Below are positions 1 to 8,016 of a DNA stretch of 64,000 nucleotides, piece by piece; position 1 is the stretch's first letter, and every line of letters begins with the position of its first letter. This DNA is from JAIQFF01 sp963801545. GTDB lineage: Bacteria > Acidobacteriota > Terriglobia > Terriglobales > Acidobacteriaceae. Made by a program: the position numbers and the translations under genes. The stretch spans positions 24,912 through 88,911 of the forward strand of contig CAWDFF010000041.1 in the NCBI GenBank assembly GCA_963801545.1, in the 5' to 3' direction. The notes beneath the pieces are model-generated. The model made no database searches. It was not told where the DNA came from and saw nothing but the letters and a program-made list of their open reading frames with translations.

Positions 1-69
1 TGCGCCGCTTATCACAGCTACGAACACCGGAAGGCAGCAATGGTGACCAGCCTGACCTCGATAGCTTGA
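1..69 (+). CDS. hypD: HypD C-terminal end (partial, truncated by window edge)
   Basis: The frame starting at base 1 reads CAAYHSYEHRKAAM and so on, and stops at TGA 67-69. A CAAY-aromatic segment close to the C-terminus is typical of HypD, the Fe-S scaffold on which the Fe(CN)2CO group of [NiFe]-hydrogenase is built. The position immediately before hypE fits the usual hypD-hypE order. Only about 22 codons are visible, so the call rests on this short tail plus context. Confidence 0.6.
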   Translation, partial: CAAYHSYEHRKAAMVTSLTSIA

Positions 70-1124
70 GCACTCCGGCGGCCACCGACGCCAAAGCCGT
101 TGCCATCCGGTTTCGCGATCCCCAAATCGAGATGGCGCACGGAGCCGGAGGTAAAGCCAGCCGAAAGCTGGTTGAAGGTCTTTTCGCTCCCCTGCTTTTT
201 GGCTCTGCCTCCGGCCCTTTGGGGGATGCCGCGCACGTCGACATCAACGGCGCGAAAGTCGCCATCACCACTGACAGTTTCGTGGTCAAGCCGCTGAGTT
301 TTCCCGGAGGCTCGATTGGCGAACTGGCCGTGAATGGCACAGTGAATGATCTCGCCGTCTCGGGCGCCAGGGCAGAAGCTCTGGTCGTCACCTTTGTTTT
401 GGAAGCCGGCCTTCCCACTCCAATTCTGGAAGCTGAAGTTCGCGCCATGGCGAAAGCCGCGCGGGCCGCCGGAGTGCGCATCGCGGGCGGTGACACCAAA
501 GTTGTTGAACACGGCAAAGCCGACCAGATGTACGTTACTACTACGGGCATTGGACGCCCGCTTCATGGCGTGACCATCGATCCTGGCTCGGTGCGTGTAG
601 GCGACCGGATTCTCCTCTCTGGACCCATTGGCGATCACGGCATCACCATCCTGCTGGCACGAGGGGAGCTCGATCTTGAAGCGGATCTTCGTTCCGATAC
701 CCGCTCCGTGCTTCCTCTGGTCGAAACGTTGATTCGCGCCGCCGGACCGGGGATCCGCTGGATGCGCGATCCAACTCGTGGTGGTGTGGCTACATCTTTG
801 AACGAGTTGGCGCGCGATTGCGGACTGGGGATGGTTCTTTTTGAAAATCAGATCCCGGTTCGCGATACCGTGCGCGGCGCCTGTGAATTGCTCGGACTTG
901 ATCCGCTCCATATCGCCAACGAAGGCCAATTCCTGGCGGTGGTCTCGCCGGAGTATGCCGACGCCGCAATCAACGCACTAAGCCTGGCGCCGGGTGGAAG
1001 CGAAGCGCAGGTCATTGGCGAAATTCGCGAACAGCCCGCCGGCACTGTGCTGGTCACGACCCGATATGGGGGAAGCCGAATTGTAGATATGCTGGTCGGC
1101 GATCCGTTGCCGCGAATTTGTTAG
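66..1124 (+). CDS. hypE: Hydrogenase maturation protein HypE
   Basis: HypE (352 aa) dehydrates the carbamoyl group on its own C-terminal cysteine to the thiocyanate that supplies cyanide ligands to the [NiFe]-hydrogenase iron. The sequence shows the AHGAGGKA motif at about residue 24, the AIR-synthase-like ATP-binding fold (TTDSFVVKPL, GGDTKVVE, DPTRGGVA) and, decisively, the conserved C-terminal PRIC ending in Cys. The start is a TTG at 66 that overlaps the TGA of the upstream hypD frame, implying translational coupling; no ATG or GTG lies between there and the conserved core. The next gene follows directly. It acts in the cytoplasm with HypF, encoded downstream. Confidence 0.95.
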   Translation: MSTPAATDAKAVAIRFRDPQIEMAHGAGGKASRKLVEGLFAPLLFGSASGPLGDAAHVDINGAKVAITTDSFVVKPLSFPGGSIGELAVNGTVNDLAVSGARAEALVVTFVLEAGLPTPILEAEVRAMAKAARAAGVRIAGGDTKVVEHGKADQMYVTTTGIGRPLHGVTIDPGSVRVGDRILLSGPIGDHGITILLARGELDLEADLRSDTRSVLPLVETLIRAAGPGIRWMRDPTRGGVATSLNELARDCGLGMVLFENQIPVRDTVRGACELLGLDPLHIANEGQFLAVVSPEYADAAINALSLAPGGSEAQVIGEIREQPAGTVLVTTRYGGSRIVDMLVGDPLPRIC

Positions 1125-1144
1125 GAGCATCAGACATCGAAGCT

Positions 1145-2329
1145 ATGCCAACGACATGTAAACTAACGAGCCGGGTCGAAGAGCGCCTGCTCGAGCGCAA
1201 TCAGGTATTCGATCTTTTCTTCACCCGCGAGGCCCCGCGACTGGCGGAAGCCTGCCTTGAAATGTCCGAACGCTTCCTTCGCGGAGGGCGCTTACTGGCT
1301 TTCGGGCGCGGACCATATGCCACTGACGCGCAACACGTCTCGGTAGAATTCGTTCATCCCGTCATTGTCGGCAAGCGCGCGCTTCCTGCGCTGGACCTCT
1401 CCATTCTCTTCCGCCCCTGGATAGAAGCGATACTCCGTCCTGAAGACATCGTCATGGGCTTCGGTCCGCCCGAGGGTGATCCGGAAGTCTGGGCCACGCT
1501 CCAGCAGGCGCATTTGCAGGACGCGATGACGTTCGCTTTGCCCGGTGTGGAGGGTTCTTACGGTCTGGACTCCGGTATCGAAGATGCCTTCATGCACCAG
1601 GAGTTGGTAGAAGTCCTTTACCACACGCTCTGGGAGACGGTGCATGTCTTCTTCGAGCATCGTGAGTTAGGCCACGATGTGGGAGCTTCAGAGTTTCTCT
1701 ATCCATTTCTGGGCCGGGAAAAGCAGGGAACCACCGATCTGGTCGCCGAGGTCGCCGCGTCGATCCTGATGAAGGTCCAGGACGACGCCAGACTGCGCGC
1801 CCAGGTAGCGCGAGAGGAATCCGAGCATATTGGCAACACGACGCTGGCGATTCACGAGCGCCTGAAGCGCGGCGGCAAGCTGATCATCTTCGGCAATGGC
1901 GGCTCTGCCACTGACGCTAACGATTTTGCCATCGACTGCGTGCTGCCGCCGCTCGGCTTTAAACCTGTTCCCGCGGTTTCGCTGGCACTCGAACCAGCCA
2001 ACATCACCGCTGTCGCCAACGACATTGGGACCGACGCTATCTTCCTGCGCCAGCTTATCGCCCAGGCTCGTCCCGAAGATGTTGCAGTGGCCATTTCGAC
2101 CAGCGGCGGATCGCGCAACATCATTATGGCGCTCGAAGAGGCGCGAAAACGGGAGCTGTTGACGGTCGCTCTTCTGGGTTATGACGGTGGCGAGATTCAT
2201 CGCAAGGGTTTGGCGGCCTTTCCCCTGGTGGTGCGCTGCGACTATATTCCCCGGATTCAGGAAGTGCAGGCTTCGATTTACCACGTGATGCGCGAATCGT
2301 TGGAGGTGTTGAGCCGTGGCCAAGCTTGA
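1145..2329 (+). CDS. Tandem SIS-domain protein (phosphoheptose isomerase-like) in the hyp operon
   Basis: About 394 aa from ATG 1145; a TTG at 1118 overlapping the hypE stop is an alternative. Two SIS-type sugar-phosphate-binding modules are visible: a divergent N-terminal copy (GGRLLAFGRGPYATDAQH) and a C-terminal copy close to GmhA/phosphoheptose isomerase (GGKLIIFGNGGSATDAND, then AISTSGGSRNI). GmhA itself has one module and about 190 aa, so this is a fused duplicate. Its place between hypE and a glutaredoxin-like gene, with overlaps on both sides, ties it to hydrogenase maturation rather than lipopolysaccharide heptose synthesis. From memory, similar SIS genes occur in hydrogenase loci of soil high-affinity H2 oxidisers. 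The role is unproven. Confidence 0.8.
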   Translation: MPTTCKLTSRVEERLLERNQVFDLFFTREAPRLAEACLEMSERFLRGGRLLAFGRGPYATDAQHVSVEFVHPVIVGKRALPALDLSILFRPWIEAILRPEDIVMGFGPPEGDPEVWATLQQAHLQDAMTFALPGVEGSYGLDSGIEDAFMHQELVEVLYHTLWETVHVFFEHRELGHDVGASEFLYPFLGREKQGTTDLVAEVAASILMKVQDDARLRAQVAREESEHIGNTTLAIHERLKRGGKLIIFGNGGSATDANDFAIDCVLPPLGFKPVPAVSLALEPANITAVANDIGTDAIFLRQLIAQARPEDVAVAISTSGGSRNIIMALEEARKRELLTVALLGYDGGEIHRKGLAAFPLVVRCDYIPRIQEVQASIYHVMRESLEVLSRGQA

Positions 2330-2549
2330 ACTCTTCGGAACTGCGCGCTGTCCCCATACTTCGGAGATGCGCGATTGGCTGGAGTGGAAACGCAGTGAAT
2401 TCGTCGAATATGACGTCGAAGCGGACCCTGCCGCCCGCGGCCGCATGCGCCAGATAGCAGCGGGACAGCGCACCGTGCCCATGCTGGTCGAGGACGGCAA
2501 AGTAGTCGAGGTAGGTTGGCAAGGTCACGGTTGCATCGTGGACGACTAG
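2316..2549 (+). CDS. Glutaredoxin-like thioredoxin-fold protein
   Basis: A 77-aa thioredoxin-fold protein with an N-terminal beta strand (KLELFGTARC), a CPHT redox site where glutaredoxins have CPYC, a cis-proline TVPML motif and a C-terminal helix. The GTG start at 2316 lies inside the end of the SIS gene (14-bp overlap) and is preceded by a GGAGG at 2302-2306, which supports this start. It sits between the SIS protein and hypF, so a redox or metal-transfer job in hydrogenase maturation is the natural inference. It also resembles the small (seleno)glutaredoxin-like proteins of other bacteria, here with Cys. Confidence 0.8.
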   Translation: MAKLELFGTARCPHTSEMRDWLEWKRSEFVEYDVEADPAARGRMRQIAAGQRTVPMLVEDGKVVEVGWQGHGCIVDD

Positions 2550-2552
2550 CCA

Positions 2553-2573
2553 AACTGACAACTGACAACTGAA
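2553..2573. repeat. Heptanucleotide tandem repeat (AACTGAC)n
   Basis: Three consecutive 7-mers, AACTGAC, AACTGAC and AACTGAA, fill the short gap between the glutaredoxin-like gene and hypF. Other 7-nt periodic tracts occur between genes at 16109, 18977 and 59016. Confidence 0.7.
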
Positions 2574-2613
2574 ATCCAAAGACTTAAGTCCGCAATTCCG
2601 ATCCGAAGCTAAC

Positions 2614-4917
2614 ATGGCTAGCGCCTGTTCCATTCGAGTTCGCGGAGTAGTGCAGGGCGTCGGCTTCCGTCCGTTTGTTTATCGCCTGGCTCGCGCGAAT
2701 ACCCTGAACGGATGGGTGCTGAATGCGGAAGAAGGCGTGGAAATTCACCTCGAAGGCGCCGAAACCGGTCTGGAGGCCTTCGTACGCGATTTGAAAGCCC
2801 AACCGCCGGCCGCTGCCAGCATCGCAGAAATCGATGTGCAGCCCGCCGAGCCAGTGGGCTTGCGCGAGTTCACCATCCGGACGAGCCAGCGGCGGGAACA
2901 GCCGACGGTTCGCATCTCACCGGATCTACCTGTTTGTGAAGATTGCCTGACCGAGCTTTTCGATCCGGCCGACCCGCGCTATCTGTATCCATATATCAAT
3001 TGCACGAACTGCGGCCCGCGCTACACGGTCGTCCTGGGCCTGCCTTATGACCGGCCCAACACGACCATGAAAGACTGGCTGCTTGACGACCGCTGCGCCG
3101 CGGAATATTCCGATCCCGCGGACCGGCGCTTTCACGCGCAGCCCATAGCTTGTCCTGCATGCGGGCCGAGTTATTACCTGCAACCCCACGATCGGGTTGC
3201 GCAGGGAAGCGAAGGAAGCATCCGCGTCGCTGCGCGGCTTCTTGCCGCTGGGAAAATTCTCGCCATAAAAGGCCTTGGCGGATATCACCTGGCGTGCGAT
3301 GCCCGGAATCCAGCTTCTGTGGCTGCGTTGCGCGATCGCAAGTATCGAAAAGAAAAACCCTTCGCTGTGATGGCAGAGGATGTCGACGTGGCGCGCACGC
3401 TGGTCGAGCTTTCTTCTCTAGGGGAAACACTGCTAACTTCCATTGCCCGCCCCATCGTGCTCGCTCCCGCGAAAAAGGAACTCAGTGGAGTCGCGCCGGA
3501 TAACACTGAGCTGGGCGTGATGCTGCCCTACACCCCGTTGCATCATCTTTTATTCGCGGCGGGCGCCCCGGAAGTGCTGGTCATGACCAGCGCCAACCGT
3601 TCCAGCGAACCGATCGCGTACGAAGACAAGGACGCGCTCGAACGTCTTTCCGGTATTGCCGACTCGTTCCTGATCGGACAACGTCCCATCGCCCGCCGGG
3701 TCGACGATTCTGTGGCCCGAGTGGGGACATTCGGCGCGGTCGTGCTCCGCCGGGCCCGGGGATACGCTCCCGGCGCCGTTACCACTCTCCCGATCCATCG
3801 TCCGTTGCTGGCGGTGGGCGGCGATTTGAAAAATACAGTCACCCTGGTTGTGGACGGCCAGGCCTTCGTCAGTCAGCACATCGGCGACCTGGATCACTAC
3901 CAGTCCTTCCGCGCCTTCGCGGAGACCATTCACGACCTGGTTTCCATGTACGAAGTGCGCTGGGACGAACTGCTGATTGTTCACGACAGTCATCCCCAAT
4001 ATGTCTCAACCGCGCATGCTGCAACGCTTGCGTCTCCGGAAAAGCATTCCGTGCAACACCATCGCGCCCACATCGCCTCAGTGCTCGCGGAGCGCAGCGC
4101 ATGGACGAAGCGAGTTGCCGGCGTCAGCTTCGACGGCACTGGGTACGGAGATGACGGAACCATTTGGGGCGGCGAGATCTTCGTCGGAAGCGTCAAAGAA
4201 GGTTTTGACCGCGTGGCTCATCTGCGCCCCGCCGCCCTCGCTGGCGGAGATGCCGCGGCCGAATGCCCTGTACAGGCTGCGGCTGGATTTCTCGCTCAAC
4301 TGGATCACGTGCCGGACTTCAATGCTGCCCCATTCAGTTTTCCCGCGCGCTACCGGAATGCGGTCCAATTGGTCCGCAAGGATGTGAGAACGTTTGCCAC
4401 CACCTCGATAGGACGCCTGTTTGACGCGGCTGCCGCACTCTTGGGCTTCACCCGGGAAATCACCTTCGAGGGGCAGGCGGCGATGTGGCTGGAACAACTG
4501 GCTCGCTCCGCCCCTCTGAGCACTCCGTATCCCTTCCCCTTCGTTGCAGGTGAACTGGATTTCCGCCCCTTGCTTCGAGCCGTGATCGAAGACCGCCTTC
4601 GCGGGCGGGACGCAAGAGAAATCGCACATTCGTTTCAGAAGGGAATTGCATACGGTCTGTACCGTGCCCTGGTCGCAATCTCCCAAGAACATTTACTGGA
4701 CACAGTTGTTCTCTCGGGTGGAGTGTTCCAGAACGAGTTGCTGCTGCAAGACCTGAAGCCTCTGCTGGAGGGCGGATCGCTGCAAGTCTGGACCAATCAT
4801 GCCGTGCCGCCGAATGATGGCGGCCTCAGCCTCGGCCAGGCCGCGCTCGCGGCATTTGGCCAGTTCGATAGCGTTCGATCTCCGGCGGAACAGGACGCGG
4901 AGCCAGACTATGCATGA
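2614..4917 (+). CDS. hypF: Carbamoyltransferase HypF
   Basis: HypF (767 aa) makes carbamoyl-AMP from carbamoyl phosphate and ATP and transfers the carbamoyl group to the HypE C-terminal Cys. All domains are visible in order: N-terminal acylphosphatase domain (VRGVVQGVGFRPF, residues about 8-22), a double zinc-finger with four CxxC pairs (CEDC, CTNC, then a C and CPAC, about 108-185), a YrdC-like nucleotide-binding domain (IKGLGGYHLAC) and a Kae1-like carbamoyltransferase domain (VQHHRAHIASV; SFDGTGYGDDG; LSGGVFQN). Length matches the family. Start ATG 2614 follows a short repeat tract. The 3-prime end overlaps hypA. Confidence 0.97.
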   Translation: MASACSIRVRGVVQGVGFRPFVYRLARANTLNGWVLNAEEGVEIHLEGAETGLEAFVRDLKAQPPAAASIAEIDVQPAEPVGLREFTIRTSQRREQPTVRISPDLPVCEDCLTELFDPADPRYLYPYINCTNCGPRYTVVLGLPYDRPNTTMKDWLLDDRCAAEYSDPADRRFHAQPIACPACGPSYYLQPHDRVAQGSEGSIRVAARLLAAGKILAIKGLGGYHLACDARNPASVAALRDRKYRKEKPFAVMAEDVDVARTLVELSSLGETLLTSIARPIVLAPAKKELSGVAPDNTELGVMLPYTPLHHLLFAAGAPEVLVMTSANRSSEPIAYEDKDALERLSGIADSFLIGQRPIARRVDDSVARVGTFGAVVLRRARGYAPGAVTTLPIHRPLLAVGGDLKNTVTLVVDGQAFVSQHIGDLDHYQSFRAFAETIHDLVSMYEVRWDELLIVHDSHPQYVSTAHAATLASPEKHSVQHHRAHIASVLAERSAWTKRVAGVSFDGTGYGDDGTIWGGEIFVGSVKEGFDRVAHLRPAALAGGDAAAECPVQAAAGFLAQLDHVPDFNAAPFSFPARYRNAVQLVRKDVRTFATTSIGRLFDAAAALLGFTREITFEGQAAMWLEQLARSAPLSTPYPFPFVAGELDFRPLLRAVIEDRLRGRDAREIAHSFQKGIAYGLYRALVAISQEHLLDTVVLSGGVFQNELLLQDLKPLLEGGSLQVWTNHAVPPNDGGLSLGQAALAAFGQFDSVRSPAEQDAEPDYA

Positions 4918-5254
4918 GCTTTCCATCGCGATGAGCATCGTCGAGCTGGCGGAAGAAGAAGCCGAGCGTCGCGGTGTCCACATCAATGCCGTGCACCTGA
5001 AACTTGGAGCTCTCTCCGGCGTGGTCAAAGAGGCACTGCTCTCGTCTTATGAAATGGCCTGCGCGGACACTCCGCTGGAAGGCTCGCGCCTGATCTTCGA
5101 AGAGGTCCCGGTTATCGTCTTTTGTCCCCATTGCCAGACCCACCGAACTCTCAGCTCGGTGCAGTGGTTTTGTTGCTCTGAATGCGGAACACCCACGTCG
5201 GAAATTGTGCAAGGCAAGGAACTTGAAGTGACTGCACTGGAGATACAGGAATGA
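4910..5254 (+). CDS. hypA: Hydrogenase nickel-insertion protein HypA
   Basis: HypA (114 aa) is the nickel chaperone that works with HypB to load Ni into the hydrogenase large subunit. The start is ATG 4910, overlapping the hypF stop, because only this start gives the invariant MHE N-terminus whose His2 binds Ni. The zinc site is present as CPHC (Cys72/75) and a CCSEC segment (Cys88, 89, 92). A longer open frame upstream is only the hypF reading region in another frame. The stop overlaps the hypB start by 4 bp (ATGA). Confidence 0.95.
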   Translation: MHELSIAMSIVELAEEEAERRGVHINAVHLKLGALSGVVKEALLSSYEMACADTPLEGSRLIFEEVPVIVFCPHCQTHRTLSSVQWFCCSECGTPTSEIVQGKELEVTALEIQE

Positions 5255-5937
5255 ATCCAGAACCTCGCTTGGTCGAAGTTCGCAAGAATGTCCTCAAACA
5301 GAATGACGTTGTGGCCCGCGCCCTGCGCGATCGGTTCCGGGCGGCCGGCGTATCGGTAGTAAGTCTCGTTTCGAGTCCCGGCTCGGGCAAGACTGCTTTT
5401 CTCGAAAAGACTTTGACCCTGCTGCGCCCAAACCATCGTGTGGCCGCACTGGTCGGCGATCTTGCGACCGAAAATGACGCCGCGCGGCTGGCCAGAAGCC
5501 AAGCTCCGGTCAGGCAGATCACCACCGGAACCCTTTGTCATCTGGAAGCCGCCATGGTCGAGAAAGCGCTAGACGAGTGGCAGGATCTGCATCAATTGGA
5601 TTTTCTGTTTATTGAAAATGTCGGCAACCTGGTCTGTCCATCTTCTTATGACCTCGGTGAAGACCTCCGCCTCGTGCTTATCTCAGTGACCGAGGGCGAA
5701 GACAAGCCTTTGAAATATCCCACCATTTTCAATAGCGCCGACGTGGCCATTGTCACCAAGATGGATCTCGCGGCTGCGGTCGAATTTAACTGGGATACTG
5801 CGTACAGCAATATCCAGGCAGTGCGCCCAGGCATGCGGGTTTTCCGGGTATCTGCGAAAACTGGAGAGGGAATGGAAGACTATCTCAGTTTCCTGGCAGC
5901 GCGCCTCACACAACTGCGGCCCGCAGCAGCGGTCTGA
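5251..5937 (+). CDS. hypB: Hydrogenase nickel-incorporation GTPase HypB
   Basis: HypB (228 aa) is the SIMIBI-class GTPase that powers Ni delivery from HypA. The P-loop SSPGSGKT lies at residues 41-48, followed by switch elements (VGDLATENDA), the ENVGNLVCP metal/switch motif with its conserved Cys, and TKMDL for guanine recognition. There is no N-terminal His-rich nickel-storage stretch, so this is the short form. It is the last gene of the hyp run; a perfect 8-bp hairpin starts 20 bp after the stop. Confidence 0.96.
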   Translation: MNPEPRLVEVRKNVLKQNDVVARALRDRFRAAGVSVVSLVSSPGSGKTAFLEKTLTLLRPNHRVAALVGDLATENDAARLARSQAPVRQITTGTLCHLEAAMVEKALDEWQDLHQLDFLFIENVGNLVCPSSYDLGEDLRLVLISVTEGEDKPLKYPTIFNSADVAIVTKMDLAAAVEFNWDTAYSNIQAVRPGMRVFRVSAKTGEGMEDYLSFLAARLTQLRPAAAV

Positions 5938-5957
5938 TCGAATTGGGTTTTGGGAAG

Positions 5958-5977
5958 GGCACGACTTGAGTCGTGCC
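5958..5977 (+). terminator. Hairpin after hypB
   Basis: GGCACGAC-TTGA-GTCGTGCC is a perfect 8-bp stem with a 4-nt loop, 20 bp after hypB. It has no T-run. A second small stem (AGCCG, 7-nt loop, CGGCT, 5981-5997) follows. It may terminate the hyp operon or be part of a dispersed repeat; the neighbouring genes converge here. Confidence 0.5.
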
Positions 5978-6029
5978 ATAAGCCGCTGGAACCGGCTTTA
6001 GCCGCTGCGGTCTGCCGTCTCCCCACAGC

Positions 6030-6413
6030 TTATTTGTGCAGCGACTTCACGTACGTGATGACCTGCCAAATTTGCTGATCGGGTAGTTTCGCCCACGACG
6101 GCATACCCTTCCTCATATTTCCGTTCACCAGTAACCAGTGCAGATCGCCTTCCGTCGCCTGTTCCTGCACGCGCTCGCTTCGTAGCGGCGGACGTTTCTT
6201 CGTGCCTTCGGCGTTTTCGCCATGACAGTGCGAACAGCGATCGACAAAAATCCTGCGGCCGGCGGCGATGGCATCCGGCTGGTCGCGATATGGGCTTGCT
6301 CTCTCGTGATCACGCGTGGGGACACTCTTCAACCAGCTCCCATCGGCGGCACCAAACAGGGCTACCGCGGGAAGCGCAACCAGCAGCAACGCGAATATAG
6401 CTTTATTAGTCAT
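6030..6413 (-). CDS. Small periplasmic c-type cytochrome
   Basis: 127 aa with a signal peptide (residues about 1-22), one haem-binding CSHCH motif (residues 60-64) and a likely distal Met ligand in NMRKGMPSW (Met104). This is a class I monohaem cytochrome c, exported and haem-loaded in the periplasm, that passes single electrons. Its ATG overlaps the stop of the upstream outer-membrane gene by 4 bp, so the two are translated together. The partner redox enzyme is not encoded nearby; a link to hydrogenase electrons is only suggested by position next to the hyp operon. Confidence 0.88.
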   Translation of the reverse strand: MTNKAIFALLLVALPAVALFGAADGSWLKSVPTRDHERASPYRDQPDAIAAGRRIFVDRCSHCHGENAEGTKKRPPLRSERVQEQATEGDLHWLLVNGNMRKGMPSWAKLPDQQIWQVITYVKSLHK

Positions 6414-7273
6414 CGCGTTCCTCGATGAAACCGTCCGAAGAACTGGTCGATTTCGTACGAAACCCCAAAGCGAAACAAATGGGGAATGCTGTAGTCATTC
6501 AATCCCCACTGGGGCGAGAACGAAAAGGTTATTCCTTTGGGTGCGGCCCAGTTGATGGTGGGTCCGAAATAGTGCGAAGTCTGGTTTGTGCCAAAGCTGT
6601 AGCGGTCCCCCAGCCCTCCGTACATTTCGATTCCGGCCTGAAACTTCTCGCCGCAAAACGTGCAGTCCTGAGCGCTGGCCGCCAGTTTCAACGGACGGCT
6701 CACCCCCCAGGCATATCCGAATTCCCATGGCTCGTTGGAAAGATTCTTTTCCGCAATGATGTTTTCGCTGATATTCCATCCCCGGTAGTTGCTGCCCAGA
6801 ATCAGCTTGAGTTCGACCTCGCGTTCCTTGTCTTGCCGCGCCTCAGCATTGGTCTCGAGGAAGTCGTCCTTTCCATCGTGGCCCACCACCTCGCGCAGCG
6901 CCTTGTCCGCGCTCGTGTTTTCAAATTCGAAGTAAATAACCGGATTGATCCAGTGTTCGCGCAACAAGGGCCGAAAGCGGTTTTCCCAGCGGTAACCTGT
7001 GAAGATCGCGCTGTCGTTCAGCGTAACCTGACCGTCGAGATAGAATTCCGTGGTCCACCAGGCAGTTGCACCATACTCGACTTCGATATTGCTGCCGATA
7101 AAGCGGTTTCCATCCTGGGGCTTTCCCACCGCATTGAAAAGCTCGATATCTAGGTTTCCCGGCTCTTCCATCTCATGAGAGTAGGTGACGAAATAAGGGC
7201 GCTCCTGGGCCCGGCACCCCGATGCAAGCAGCACCGCAAACAGAAAGAGCACGGCACGAATGGCTGGTTTCAT
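6410..7273 (-). CDS. Predicted outer-membrane protein, beta-barrel-like, hypothetical
   Basis: 287 aa. An N-terminal signal sequence ends in LASGCRAQ, so it could be cleaved after RAQ or, less likely, lipidated at Cys20 (the -3 position is Ala rather than Leu). The rest alternates short aromatic-rich strands (EVEYGATAWWTTEFYL, FRFGVSYEIDQFF) typical of an outer-membrane barrel, ending in charged residues. I do not recognise a named family. It is first in a two-gene operon with the cytochrome. Its upstream region carries a plausible -35/-10 pair and TTGCAA-type boxes, so it is a candidate target of the adjacent Fur-family regulator. Confidence 0.7.
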   Translation of the reverse strand: MKPAIRAVLFLFAVLLASGCRAQERPYFVTYSHEMEEPGNLDIELFNAVGKPQDGNRFIGSNIEVEYGATAWWTTEFYLDGQVTLNDSAIFTGYRWENRFRPLLREHWINPVIYFEFENTSADKALREVVGHDGKDDFLETNAEARQDKEREVELKLILGSNYRGWNISENIIAEKNLSNEPWEFGYAWGVSRPLKLAASAQDCTFCGEKFQAGIEMYGGLGDRYSFGTNQTSHYFGPTINWAAPKGITFSFSPQWGLNDYSIPHLFRFGVSYEIDQFFGRFHRGTR

Positions 7274-7292
7274 AGGTTATGGCGGGCTTTAG

Positions 7293-7309
7293 ATGCAACT
7301 GGGTTGCAA
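7293..7309. promoter_or_regulatory. Fur-family (Nur-like) box A
   Basis: ATGCAA-CTGGG-TTGCAA, a 6-5-6 arrangement 20 bp upstream of the outer-membrane protein start, just downstream of the predicted transcription start. It matches the tTGCaa-N5-ttGCAA form known for the nickel regulator Nur of Streptomyces. Binding is inferred. Confidence 0.6.
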
Positions 7310-7326
7310 CTACTATTACTTCACTG

Positions 7327-7355
7327 ACTCTAATGGCTTTCGCTACGAAGGTCAA
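7327..7355 (-). promoter_or_regulatory. Predicted sigma-70 promoter of the outer-membrane protein/cytochrome operon
   Basis: On the minus strand TTGACC (7355-7350), a 17-bp spacer and TAGAGT (7332-7327). The expected start near 7320 leaves a leader of about 45 nt containing box A; box B lies upstream of the -35. Confidence 0.45.
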
Positions 7356-7374
7356 TTGGCGGACCAATTTTGTG

Positions 7375-7401
7375 TTGCACCCCGGTTGCAACTAGATGCA
7401 A
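7375..7401. promoter_or_regulatory. Fur-family (Nur-like) box B, three half sites
   Basis: TTGCAC-CCCGG-TTGCAA followed after 4 bp by ATGCAA: three half sites spaced 5 and 4 bp, placed 20 bp upstream of the predicted -35 element. Same half-site as box A and the box at the regulator's own promoter. Confidence 0.55.
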
Positions 7402-7465
7402 CGATGAATCGCCCGGGCCAAAGAAAGGATAAGACACCGAGGGAAGGCGTTCGGGAGAAAAGATC

Positions 7466-7930
7466 TTATCCGTTAGGCTGTTCCGCGGTGCGGCACTGAG
7501 CACAGTAACCGCCGACTTCCAGCCGGGTGACCACAATATGGAACCGGCAATCCCGCTGAATCTGTCCCTTCAGGCGATCGAAGAGGTCACTTTCAAATTC
7601 CGTAATCTTGCCGCAGCGAAGACATGCCATGTGAATGTGATCCCGCTGGGGACGGCGCTCGTAGTAGTGCTTCTCGCCCTGCATATGCATCAGGTCAAGT
7701 TCATCAATTAGACCGTGCCGCTTCAACAGACCGAGCGTGCGATAGACGGTAACTCGATCGATCTGTGGATCGAGACGGCGAGCGCGCCGCAGTAATTGGC
7801 TGGCGTCGAGGTGCTGTTTCGCGGTTTCGACAACGCTGAGAATGGTGCGCCGCTGGCGAGTCATGCGCAGTCCGCGTGACATCAGTTCGGCTTGCAGACG
7901 TCCAGGAATCTCGGTTTGGGGTAAGGGCAT
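7466..7930 (-). CDS. Fur-family metal-responsive transcriptional regulator
   Basis: 154 aa. Winged-helix DNA-binding domain at residues about 10-85 with the recognition-helix signature DRVTVYRTLGLL, then the dimerisation/metal domain. Candidate metal ligands are His40 (KQHLDASQ), His82 and His88, and the DHIHMAC segment (His98, His100). Structural zinc is probably held by the CxxC pairs Cys103/106 and Cys143/146. The sub-type (Fur, Zur, PerR, Nur) cannot be fixed from residues alone. TTGCAA-N5-TTGCAA-like boxes at its own promoter and at the neighbouring operon favour a nickel (Nur-like) sensor, which would suit the adjacent hydrogenase maturation operon. Confidence 0.9.
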   Translation of the reverse strand: MPLPQTEIPGRLQAELMSRGLRMTRQRRTILSVVETAKQHLDASQLLRRARRLDPQIDRVTVYRTLGLLKRHGLIDELDLMHMQGEKHYYERRPQRDHIHMACLRCGKITEFESDLFDRLKGQIQRDCRFHIVVTRLEVGGYCAQCRTAEQPNG

Positions 7931-7945
7931 GGCAGCTAATCCTTA

Positions 7946-7968
7946 TTGCAACTGAAGTTCAAATTATA
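7946..7968 (-). promoter_or_regulatory. -10 element and autoregulatory Fur-family box C
   Basis: On the minus strand a perfect TATAAT (7968-7963) directly abuts TTGAAC-TTCAG-TTGCAA (7962-7946), which lies 16 bp before the regulator's ATG. A box against the -10 predicts self-repression. Confidence 0.55.
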
Positions 7969-8016
7969 GCGCAGCGTGCCCACGGGTGGAAACATTGAGA
8001 TTGAGGACGATTTTCC

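Noticed and set aside
18..929. 303-codon minus-strand frame opposite hypE
   Set aside because: It is the antisense shadow of hypE, which has a full set of family motifs including the C-terminal Cys. The high GC content opens long frames on both strands.
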